From contig CAVRCG010000001.1 in assembly GCA_963719525.1 (NCBI GenBank), positions 1,736,001 through 1,800,000 of the forward strand: DNA of 64,000 nucleotides, given 5' to 3'. Origin of the DNA: Bernardetia sp963719525 (GTDB taxonomy: Bacteria; Bacteroidota; Bacteroidia; Cytophagales; Bernardetiaceae). Of the stretch, positions 19,062 to 26,621 are shown piece after piece (position 1 is the stretch's first letter; every line of letters begins with the position of its first letter). The notes under the pieces are model-generated. The model worked only from the letters and a program-made list of their open reading frames with translations. It searched no databases and was not told the DNA's origin. The translations under genes were made by a program, and so were the position numbers.

Positions 19062-19214
19062 CATCGTTTTTTGTCTATTTTCCACGCCGTTGTTTGTCTT
19101 TATTTTCGGCTTGCCGTTACGATAACCAACAACACAAATACACACGAGTTTTGACAAAATGATTGCTTTCTTATCTATTGAATCGAAAACTTAGAACAAC
19201 AGCAAAAAATATAT

Positions 19215-19595
19215 ATGGGATTAATCTACACAAAACTTATCTTGTCTAACCCAAAAAAGACAGATTTAAAACCGATAGAAGTACAAGCTCTAGCAGATAG
19301 AGGAGCTTTACACCTTTGTATTCTTGAACACATTGCTATACAACTTTCGCTTGAAGAGTTGGAAAGAAGAGAAGTAATTATAGCTGACGGAAGTAAAAAA
19401 TCAGTTGCTTATGTCGGACCTCTAAAAATTACTTTTGAGAATAGAAATTGTTATACAGGGGCATTGGTATTGGGTGATGAAACGCTTTTGGGAGCTATTC
19501 CAATGGAAGATATGGATTTAATCTTACAACCTTCATTAAGGAAAATTACAGTTAATCCACAAAACCCAAATATTGCTGTTTCGGTAGTGAAATAG
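19215..19595 (+). CDS. Retropepsin-like clan AA aspartic protease homologue, DTG replaced by DRG
   Basis: 126 residues that follow the bacterial retropepsin-like family from end to end: MGLIYTKLILSNP, EVQALADRGALHLCI, EVIIADGSKKSVAYVGP, GDETLLGAIPMEDMDLI, and VNPQNPN. The catalytic position normally reads D-[ST]-G; here residues ~30-32 are D-R-G, a single-base difference from DTG. The protein should fold normally but is probably inactive as a protease. No signal peptide. The 150 bp upstream hold no other gene. Confidence 0.75.
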   Translation: MGLIYTKLILSNPKKTDLKPIEVQALADRGALHLCILEHIAIQLSLEELERREVIIADGSKKSVAYVGPLKITFENRNCYTGALVLGDETLLGAIPMEDMDLILQPSLRKITVNPQNPNIAVSVVK

Positions 19596-19710
19596 AAGGA
19601 ATGTCTTTTTTATGAGGATAGAATAGAAGCAACGAAATAATAAATAAAACGCAGATTAAATTAGACTTCAACAACGATATTACACTTTGTTGGGTTGAAC
19701 AAAACAATTT

Positions 19711-20961
19711 ATGTTAATCAAAAAAATAAGGCTCAAAAACTTCAAGAATTTCAAAGATGCAGAACTAGAACTTAGTGATATGAATGTTCTTGTAGGTGCA
19801 AATGCGTCTGGAAAATCTAATTTTTTGCAAGCCTTAAAATTCTTGAAGGATATTCAGGAACATGGACTTGAAAATGCCATTTCTTTACAGGGAGGGATGG
19901 AGTATTTGAGAAATATAAATTGTGGAGAAGAGGAAGCCGTTGAGATTGAAGTGGAGTTTTATCTTAAATCAGAGAAGAAATTAAATACTTATGACAAACA
20001 CAATGAAAATATATTTTTATCTTATGAGGTGGGAATAATGATTTATAAGAAACTAATATTTTCATTATCCTTAAAAGGAGATGACGAAATTAGAGAAACT
20101 ATATTTTTAAGTGGAAAACTTCAAAAGAAATTATCAAAATTAGACCAATTGGAAAAGTTCAGTCTTAAAAACTATGAAGGAGAATATGTAAAGAGAGATA
20201 AAACTGAAAAAAGAGTATTTAAGTACGGTAATTATAGCATTCTTATACCTATTTTTGAATTTGAACCGTATGAAACTAATATATTTGATAAGAAAATTTC
20301 TATTACACAATCATTATTAGAAATAAACTTATTCCCAGAAAACATATTTGATTATTCGTTATTCGATTTCGACTTAAAAAGAATAAAACAACCCAGTTCA
20401 ATAATAGGAAAAATAGATTTAGGAAACGACGGACACAACCTAGCTTTAGTAATTAAAAAAATACTAGCAGACGAAAAAAAAGCTCGTCAATTCTCAAATC
20501 TAATCAGCGATATTTTACCGTTTATAAAATCCATAGAAACAGAAAAGTTTTACGATAAGTCTTTACTTTTCAAAATCCAAGAAAAAGGACATACTTCGCC
20601 AATTCCTAGTTCGTTGCTTTCTGACGGAACGGTTTCGGTTACGGCTATTTTAATAGCTTTGTTTTTTGAAAATAATCGTCTGACAATTATCGAAGAACCC
20701 GAATATGGAATTCATCCTTCACTTGTTTCGAAGTTGGTAGATACGTTTTATGAAGCTGCCAAAAACAAACAGATTATTATCACTACGCATAGTTCAGAAA
20801 TTTTAAAACATATAAAATTAGAAGATTTACGACTAATTTCAAGAGATGCAAACGGTTTTTCTACCGTTTCAAAACCTGCCGAAAAAGAAATGGTAAACCA
20901 GTTTTTGAAAAATGAATTAGGGATAAACGACCTTTTTGTTCAAAATCTTTTAGATATATAA
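19711..20961 (+). CDS. AAA_21/RecF-like ATPase, first gene of an ATPase/TOPRIM pair
   Basis: 416 residues. Walker A GANASGKSN at ~30-38 follows the RecF/SMC-type opening IKKIRLKNFKNFKDAEL. The signature-like SLLSDGTVSV lies near 300, Walker B LTIIEEPEYGIHP near 322-334, and the switch His in IIITTHSSEI near 355. The next gene starts 3 bp after this one ends and encodes a small TOPRIM-like protein. Such ATPase/TOPRIM pairs (OLD, Gabija and abortive-infection types) usually act in phage defence. I cannot assign this pair to a named system. Confidence 0.75.
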   Translation: MLIKKIRLKNFKNFKDAELELSDMNVLVGANASGKSNFLQALKFLKDIQEHGLENAISLQGGMEYLRNINCGEEEAVEIEVEFYLKSEKKLNTYDKHNENIFLSYEVGIMIYKKLIFSLSLKGDDEIRETIFLSGKLQKKLSKLDQLEKFSLKNYEGEYVKRDKTEKRVFKYGNYSILIPIFEFEPYETNIFDKKISITQSLLEINLFPENIFDYSLFDFDLKRIKQPSSIIGKIDLGNDGHNLALVIKKILADEKKARQFSNLISDILPFIKSIETEKFYDKSLLFKIQEKGHTSPIPSSLLSDGTVSVTAILIALFFENNRLTIIEEPEYGIHPSLVSKLVDTFYEAAKNKQIIITTHSSEILKHIKLEDLRLISRDANGFSTVSKPAEKEMVNQFLKNELGINDLFVQNLLDI

Positions 20962-20964
20962 AGT

Positions 20965-21633
20965 ATGGCGTATCGAATATTATTTGTTTTTGTAGAAGGT
21001 GTAGATGATAAGTATCAATTACGAATTAAAAATTACGGATTACGAATTTAATTAGCTGATTATCAATTAGTTATAATTCTAAAAATAGCAATTTATTTAA
21101 TTCTTATTCCTAAGCGTTTTGTTGAAAAAATAATTTCTCCATTTATTCAAGAAAAAGGAAATTACAGTTTGATAAAACCGATTGAATATGCTGTAAAATC
21201 TAGTCAAGAATTGAGAAAATTTATTCAAACTATAGCGCATCAAAGTAATCAAAATTATATTTTACTATGTGATTTGGATAGTAACGGAGATAAAAACTCA
21301 ACTGTAAAAAGTAGAGTAGAAAAAGTTATTGAAAAGTATGGACAAGTGTTAGATGAAAACAAGATAGTTGTTGTCAAAGAAGAAATTGAAAGTTGGTATT
21401 ATGCAGGAATCACGGCTGAAAAATTAGAAGAATTAGGACTTCCATTTTTAACTAATACAGAAACACTCACAAAAGAAGAGTTTGAAAGAATAATTCCAAA
21501 AACGTTTATTTCTCCTAATGATTTTATGGTAGAGGTCTTGAAAGAATATGTTTTGGAAGAAGGAAAAAATAAAAATATTTCTCTAAATTATTTTATAGGA
21601 AAATTGGAAACTGATTATCGAAAACAAAGAAAA
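20965..21633 (+). pseudogene. TOPRIM-like nuclease partner, disrupted by a 98-bp insertion
   Basis: Starts at ATG 20965 with MAYRILFVFVEGVDDK, the EGxxD opening of OLD/DUF4276-like TOPRIM proteins, and then meets a stop. The same frame resumes at RFVEKIISPFIQEKGN (21115). Later come ILLCDLDSNGDK (DxD) and VKEEIESWYYAGI (the E-x-W element). Removing 98 bp plus one copy of a 4-bp repeat (TAAG) restores VDDKRFVEKI, close to the usual DDERF. The gene has no stop of its own and runs in frame into the next gene at ATG 21634. Probably inactive unless the downstream part is made alone. Confidence 0.65.
21013..21110. mobile_element. 98-bp AT-rich insertion with TAAG target duplication
   Basis: Flanked by TAAG at 21009-21012 and 21111-21114. 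The ends are imperfectly inverted (AATTACGAATTAAAAATT against the complement of AATTTATTTAATTCTTATT). It carries stops in the interrupted frame and no coding capacity, so it is a MITE-like insertion. Confidence 0.5.
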
Positions 21634-22152
21634 ATGAAAATAGGAATTATTTCAGATACACATTCATATTTAGACCCAAAAGTAAAAACGTACTTCAAAG
21701 ATTGCGATCAGCTTTGGCACGCAGGAGATATTGGAAGTATAGAAGTTGCTGATGAACTGGAAGCCTTCAAACCTACTATTTTTGTTTATGGAAACATTGA
21801 TGACCAAAAAATGAGAGTTCGTTATCCCAAAAATCAGATTTTTGAGTGTGAAGGAGTGAAAGTTTTTATGACACATATTGGAGGTTATCCACCAAATTAT
21901 AAACCTGAAATTAGGAAAGAATTAGACGAAATAAAACCTAAGATTTTTGTGTGTGGACACTCTCATATCCTTAAAATAATGCCTGATGTTAAAAGAAACT
22001 TGATACATTTTAATTCTGGTGCAGCAGGAAAGCACGGTTTTCATCACATGAGAACGCTTATAAGATTAGAAATAAATAAAGGCAAAATAGAAAATGTAGA
22101 AGTGATAGAATTAGGCAAACGAGGAACGATTACAGAAGAAGATAATGTGTAA
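21634..22152 (+). CDS. YfcE/MJ0936-like metallophosphodiesterase
   Basis: 172 residues from ATG 21634, which is where YfcE-family proteins begin (MKIGIISDTHS). Metal-binding motifs are complete: DTH near residue 8, HAGDIG near 30, GNID near 55, MTHIGG near 78, and GHSH near 106. The family hydrolyses phosphodiesters. The frame is open upstream into the TOPRIM-like remnant, so a long fusion is possible on paper. The full-length domain starting at a good ATG argues for separate translation. Confidence 0.8.
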   Translation: MKIGIISDTHSYLDPKVKTYFKDCDQLWHAGDIGSIEVADELEAFKPTIFVYGNIDDQKMRVRYPKNQIFECEGVKVFMTHIGGYPPNYKPEIRKELDEIKPKIFVCGHSHILKIMPDVKRNLIHFNSGAAGKHGFHHMRTLIRLEINKGKIENVEVIELGKRGTITEEDNV

Positions 22153-22274
22153 TTCTACTGAAAAATGCTGCAATTTATTGGTAAATGATTGGGATGATAT
22201 TTACGATGAATGGAAATAATACGAGCTACATTTTGTTTGTAACGTAGTAACTTGATTTATCAAATTATTTGTTT

Positions 22275-22871
22275 TTATCTCTCTCTATTTCTCAAATCTA
22301 TCCAACCTCTTCTTACCCATTCTCTAGTAATCGCTTTTAAAGAAGAATGATTTGAAAGGCATTTTGCATTTTCGTCTTGTTCTCCATTATTACTTACAAA
22401 ACAAACTTTTTTACACGTAAAGCAAACCTTCAAAACTAAAACAGGAGTTCCATTTTTATAAAAAATCAAAATATCTCTATATACAGTATGACAACGAGTA
22501 ACAGCATAACTTTCGCAGCTCGTAATAGGAAAAACTTGTATTAATTGTTGAATATCAGCTTCCTCCTTCAAAACAGCTCGTTTTTCAAGATAGTTTTCTA
22601 AAAGTGGCGCAGAATTATCAAAAGGGAAATCATCATTCAAAAAGTAAATTTCTAAATTTTGACTAACATTTTTTGTAGTATCAATTTTTTCAGCGTTTTC
22701 TTTTGCTATTCCACCAAAATACCATTGAACAGAATCTACTTCCTGTTTGGGAAAATAATCTTGATAAGAAAAATTATTTTGTGAATACGAAAAATGAATT
22801 AATCCAATGAATAGAATCAAGGATAAAATTGGTCTAGCCACACGACTAGAAAGTAGAGTTTGTTTTGACAT
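22275..22871 (-). CDS. Secreted hypothetical protein
   Basis: 198 residues with a signal peptide (ILSLILFIGLIHFSYSQ). Several cysteines occur (SCESYAVTRCHTVYRD, VCFTCKKVC, AKCLSN), some in a CxxC arrangement (CFTCKKVC), so disulfides or metal binding are possible. It ends in a basic segment (REWVRRGWIDLRNRER). No family recognised. It is on the opposite strand to its neighbours and stands alone. Confidence 0.55.
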   Translation of the reverse strand: MSKQTLLSSRVARPILSLILFIGLIHFSYSQNNFSYQDYFPKQEVDSVQWYFGGIAKENAEKIDTTKNVSQNLEIYFLNDDFPFDNSAPLLENYLEKRAVLKEEADIQQLIQVFPITSCESYAVTRCHTVYRDILIFYKNGTPVLVLKVCFTCKKVCFVSNNGEQDENAKCLSNHSSLKAITREWVRRGWIDLRNRER

Positions 22872-23013
22872 ACATAAAGGTAATTATATTTTTTAATTTT
22901 TCGTTTGTATGTTGTTAAATTGTGTGTATTTCGTTTTCATAGATATTTACAAAACCATTATGAAACTATATGCGTATATCCAGTAAGGTTAATTTGATAT
23001 ATAATTCACAAAA

Positions 23014-23544
23014 ATGGATAATTATAGTTTTTACAAAAGTATGTACGATAAGGAGGTTGCTATAAAGTCTCTTTTAGATACTTCAATAGGTTTACCTCTA
23101 ACTATTCTAACTCTTATTGTTGGTATAAATAATTATTTGTTGAAGGATTTGGCATTATGTTTTCAAAATTCAAATGATTTTATAATAATATCGTTAGTTG
23201 TAAACAATTTATTATTAATTATCTACTTCATAGGAAGCATTATCTTCCTAATCGCATCCTATACCAATGGCATAAAAGGGTTTGAATATAGCGATATAGG
23301 TAATTTAATGTCTATTAGAGAGTGGCAAAATGATTTTATTAAAACAGCAGAAAATGAAATTCCTGCTCAATTGGAATTCGAAGATAATCTTATAGATCAA
23401 TTAGCCTCTATTACTGATGATAATACAAAAGTGAATAATAAAAGAACATTTTGTCTCTACATAGCTAAATGTTTAGTAATGATGTGTGTTTTATTTAGTA
23501 TTATTAATCTATTTTTAATTCAACTATTAAATTATTTATTATGA
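23014..23544 (+). CDS. Three-TM membrane protein of unknown function
   Basis: 176 residues. Hydrophobic helices lie at ~25-45 (GLPLTILTLIVGINNYLL), ~62-90 (LLLIIYFIGSIIFLIA) and ~152-175 (LVMMCVLFSIINLFLIQ), with a soluble acidic segment between the last two. No family recognised. Its stop overlaps the start of the next small gene (ATGA), so the two are translationally coupled. The layout recalls two-gene membrane modules in accessory regions, but nothing specific can be said. Confidence 0.6.
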   Translation: MDNYSFYKSMYDKEVAIKSLLDTSIGLPLTILTLIVGINNYLLKDLALCFQNSNDFIIISLVVNNLLLIIYFIGSIIFLIASYTNGIKGFEYSDIGNLMSIREWQNDFIKTAENEIPAQLEFEDNLIDQLASITDDNTKVNNKRTFCLYIAKCLVMMCVLFSIINLFLIQLLNYLL

Positions 23545-23687
23545 GTAAGGAAAAAAATGAAGTGAAAAAGGAAAAAACTCAAGAGATGGATAAATCTTCG
23601 GATAGCAAAACAATCAGAACAACTGGTTTTCCCAAGAAAGTCATAAGAAAGCACGAGAAAGGAGGAAGACTCGATTTAAATAGTTGA
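23541..23687 (+). CDS. Small basic protein (48 aa) coupled to the membrane protein
   Basis: ATG 23541 overlaps the preceding stop (ATGA); TGA at 23685. Composition is highly charged (SKEKNEVKKEKTQEMDK, then FPKKVIRKHEKGGRLDL), with no hydrophobic stretch. No family recognised. The tight coupling and a perfect terminator just downstream support it being expressed. Confidence 0.5.
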   Translation: MSKEKNEVKKEKTQEMDKSSDSKTIRTTGFPKKVIRKHEKGGRLDLNS

Positions 23688-23712
23688 TAATCTGAAATTA
23701 TAGTTTACTTAT

Positions 23713-23748
23713 AAAATGCTAATTCGTTTTCAAACGAATTAGCATTTT
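23713..23748. terminator. Bidirectional terminator between convergent genes
   Basis: Perfect 17-bp stem (AAAATGCTAATTCGTTT / AAACGAATTAGCATTTT) with a TC loop, A-rich on the left and T-rich on the right. It serves both the 48-aa gene and the converging phosphohexomutase gene. Confidence 0.85.
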
Positions 23749-23758
23749 GAACTTACTC

Positions 23759-25513
23759 TTAATTAATCCCCAAATCAGTAATCTGTTTTTGTATTTTTGC
23801 TTGCAGTCCTTTCTTTACTTTTTCATAATCTTCTGTACTTTCCAATTTATCCTTTACAGAAAAATAAAACTTAATTTTCGGTTCTGTTCCCGACGGTCGC
23901 ATACTTATCTTACTTCCATCTTCGGTATAAAAGGCAAGTACATTTGACTTTGGTAAATCGGTTTCCATAGGCTTAGAAGTTCCTTTTTGTACATCTAAAA
24001 TAGTTTGATACTCATAATCGTAAACATGTAACAAATTACTTCCAGCTAGTTTTTTTGGAGGATTTTCTCTAAATTTTTTCATCATTTCTTCAATTTGTGC
24101 AGCTCCTTGTTGTCCCTTTTTGGTAATGGAAACTAATTCTTCCAGATAAAAACCATATTCTTTATAGATTTCGATAAGCCATTCAAAAAGCGAAAAACCT
24201 TTATCTTTTGCATACGCAGCCAAAAGCGCAATACTTGCACATGAAGCAACGCCATCTTTATCACGAACTTCATCGCCAATCAAATAACCATAACTTTCTT
24301 CGCCTCCTAAAATAAATTCTTCATTCGGACTTTCCTGTTTTTTGGTTTCGATAAGTGCAGCAATGTGTTTGAAACCAGTCAAAGTATCGTACAAATTAAC
24401 ATTGTATTTTTGAGTAATTTCTTTAATAAGTTCTGTCGTTACAATGGTTTTTATTACCATTTGATTTCCATTTAATTTTCCTGCGTTTTTCCATGCTTCC
24501 AAATTATAAGCCACCAACAAAGCCAGCGTTTGATTTCCGTTCATCAAAACAAATTCGCCTTCTTTATTTTTAACTGCAATTCCTACTCTGTCGGCATCTG
24601 GGTCGGTTGCCATCACAACATCAGCATTTACTTTTTTTGCTTTTTTGAGAGCTAAAGTCATTGCTTCGGCTTCTTCTGGGTTTGGATAAACTACCGTCGG
24701 AAAATTTCCATCTGCTAGAGCTTGTTCTTCTACTACATGGATGTTTTCAAACCTCAATTTTCTCAATGCCTTTGGCACAAGTGTAATTCCTGTTCCGTGA
24801 ATTGGTGTATAAACGATTGATAAATCTTTTTGACGTTGTACAATTTCCCTTGTTTTTTTATCAGCTAAAGGTTCTAATATTTGATACAAATATTCTTTGT
24901 CCATTTCTACTCCTAGATTTCCTATCAAATCAGGTTTTCCTTCAAACTTTATTTCATCTACACTTTTTATCGCCTGTACTTCTGTGATAATATTTTTGTC
25001 GTGAGGCGCAACTACTTGTCCACCATCTTCCCAATAAGCTTTATAACCGTTGTACTCCTTCGGATTATGAGAAGCTGTCAAGACAACGCCACTTTTACAA
25101 CCCAAATGACGAATAGCAAAAGAAAGCTCTGGAGTAGGACGCATCGCAGTAAATAAAAATGCTTTTATACCATTAGCCGAAAAAACATCAGCTACAATTT
25201 GAGCAAATTCTGGTGAATTATTACGGCTATCATAAGCAATAGCAACGCTAATATCTCCTTCTTTTTTGTTTGGAAATGATTTTTTGAGATAATTGGAAAG
25301 TCCTTGAGTAGCTGCACCGACGGTATAACGATTCATTCGGTTTGTGCCTACGCCCATAAGTCCACGAAGTCCACCTGTTCCGAACTCTAAATCTTTATAA
25401 AACGCATCTGTAAGGTCTGTTTCAGATAGTTTTTTGATGGCTGCCTTTGTTTCGTTGTCGTAATTTCCGTCTAACCAATGATTGACTTTTTGTTGAATTG
25501 TTGATTCTAGCAT
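23759..25513 (-). CDS. Phosphoglucomutase/phosphomannomutase family phospho-sugar mutase
   Basis: 584 residues, usual for the long bacterial alpha-D-phosphohexomutases. Seen in order: GTGGLRGLMGVGTNRMN, the active-site loop VVLTASHNPKEYNGYK with the phosphoserine (~residues 144-159), the metal loop MATDPDADRVGIA (~300), the sugar-binding loop GGEESYGYL (~403), and the phosphate-binding region MRPSGTEPKIKFY near the C-terminus. It interconverts hexose-1- and hexose-6-phosphates for glycogen, glycan or central metabolism. It is single on its strand, starts at ATG 25513 just downstream of a repeat island, and ends at the shared terminator. Confidence 0.9.
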   Translation of the reverse strand: MLESTIQQKVNHWLDGNYDNETKAAIKKLSETDLTDAFYKDLEFGTGGLRGLMGVGTNRMNRYTVGAATQGLSNYLKKSFPNKKEGDISVAIAYDSRNNSPEFAQIVADVFSANGIKAFLFTAMRPTPELSFAIRHLGCKSGVVLTASHNPKEYNGYKAYWEDGGQVVAPHDKNIITEVQAIKSVDEIKFEGKPDLIGNLGVEMDKEYLYQILEPLADKKTREIVQRQKDLSIVYTPIHGTGITLVPKALRKLRFENIHVVEEQALADGNFPTVVYPNPEEAEAMTLALKKAKKVNADVVMATDPDADRVGIAVKNKEGEFVLMNGNQTLALLVAYNLEAWKNAGKLNGNQMVIKTIVTTELIKEITQKYNVNLYDTLTGFKHIAALIETKKQESPNEEFILGGEESYGYLIGDEVRDKDGVASCASIALLAAYAKDKGFSLFEWLIEIYKEYGFYLEELVSITKKGQQGAAQIEEMMKKFRENPPKKLAGSNLLHVYDYEYQTILDVQKGTSKPMETDLPKSNVLAFYTEDGSKISMRPSGTEPKIKFYFSVKDKLESTEDYEKVKKGLQAKIQKQITDLGIN

Positions 25514-25526
25514 AATTATTTTGTGT

Positions 25527-25918
25527 GTCGCTCGTGGGACACGAGCAACGGTTTATTTTTGCGATTTATAATTTACGATTTAAGAAGTAGCTTTGTTTTG
25601 GTGTTATTTTCTATTAGTAGAATAGAAAGTAATCCTACCGTTGCTTGTGTCCTTATTATATCCGTCAAGCTATAAATAAGTTTTGGTTTTTACTCCTTTA
25701 GGAGTTGCATATTGGTAGCAAAATCTAAAAATCTCCCTTCATTTACTCCGTAGGAGTTGTATATTGGTAGCGTTCTTAATGCAAAATGCTACCAATATGT
25801 AGTTCTTAACGGAACAGAAAGGTTTTTTTCTCTAATTTCTCTACCACTATAAAGTTCCTAACGGAACAGAATAACTATAAAATTTTAACTTAACAGACAT
25901 GGTGTCCTCACGAGCGAC
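25527..25918. repeat. REPIN-like element interrupted by a second palindromic element
   Basis: The outer ends GTCGCTCGTG (25527-25536) and CACGAGCGAC (25909-25918) are inverted repeats of the family at 4378. The left hairpin (GCTCGTG GGA CACGAGC AACGG) is intact. The right arm begins normally (CCGTTGCTTGTGTCCT, to 25653) and resumes only at 25902, so the element is split. The rest of the 25514-26067 gap holds no gene. Confidence 0.65.
25654..25901. mobile_element. Non-coding palindromic insertion with a 7-bp GTGTCCT duplication
   Basis: Flanked by GTGTCCT at 25647-25653 and 25902-25908. Inside are two direct units of the type CTCC-x-TAGGAGTTG-ATATTGGTAGC, then two inverted units GCTACCAATAT-x-GTTC-x-ACGGAAC and a degenerate copy. 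The whole is roughly symmetrical and folds on itself. No coding capacity. Confidence 0.5.
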
Positions 25919-26067
25919 CTATATTTCAACTCCAAAAATACAAAAACGAATTTTGATTTTAAGAATTGTTGTAATTTTATCAAAAAAAACTAACTTACTT
26001 GTTTCTATTTAGTTATAGATTTTTAGGTCATTCCATCAAAAAAACTGTATTCCATTTTATTATATAT

Positions 26068-26610
26068 ATGAAAAATTTATTTTTTACGCTTTCTATTTTT
26101 TGTCTTTTTGTAGCTTCTACTTTTTTATCAGGTTGTGTTTCTTTTACTTCCTACGATGCTTTAGAACGCTTAGAATATGCTGATTTAGAGGGTTATGAGT
26201 ACCAAAATAAAGATTACAAACCTACCAGCGACACTACTCGTTTTATGTATTTTACAGATAAAGATAGCTTCGAAACTGCTTTTGGAAAGATAAAAGACGG
26301 TGATAAGATTGATTTTTCGGAGCAGCTTGTAGTAGCCGTTGTAAAATATGAAAAACGACCTTCTCAAATCAATACCGAACATATTACTTATGCACAAAAA
26401 GAGATTATTTGGTTGTATGAAGATGATTATTCACAGACAACTGCCAAATATCCATTTGTAGGAATGGTTTTGATTGAAAAAAAATCGTTTGACAGAGTTG
26501 TCTTTGTAGAAAATGGAAAGACGGTATATATTATTTCTACTGCGAAGGCGATAGAAAGAGAGAAAAAGAAATTAGAAGAAACCTTTAATAGAAAGGAAAC
26601 AGAAAAATAG
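26068..26610 (+). CDS. Lipoprotein of unknown function
   Basis: 180 residues. ATG 26068 is chosen because it starts the signal peptide (MKNLFFTLSIFCLFVASTF) and lipobox LSGC; the longer open frame upstream lacks one. The mature part is charged (TSDTTRFMYFTDKDSFETAFGK, then QLVVAVVKYEKRPSQIN) and mixed alpha/beta, ending in a basic helix. It is probably a small periplasmic or outer-membrane lipoprotein. Ends 11 bp before nuoM, so it may be co-transcribed with it. Family not recognised. Confidence 0.6.
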   Translation: MKNLFFTLSIFCLFVASTFLSGCVSFTSYDALERLEYADLEGYEYQNKDYKPTSDTTRFMYFTDKDSFETAFGKIKDGDKIDFSEQLVVAVVKYEKRPSQINTEHITYAQKEIIWLYEDDYSQTTAKYPFVGMVLIEKKSFDRVVFVENGKTVYIISTAKAIEREKKKLEETFNRKETEK

Positions 26611-26621
26611 TAAATTTGTGA

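Noticed and set aside
21001..21110. CRISPR-like or tandem repeat (ATTACGAATT... units)
   Set aside because: Only a short run of similar AT-rich words with no regular spacers; explained better as a small insertion.
22145..22219. 24-codon ORF (MCNSTEKCCNLLVNDWDDIY...) overlapping the YfcE stop
   Set aside because: Very short, no family, no supporting context beyond an overlap; not listed as a gene.
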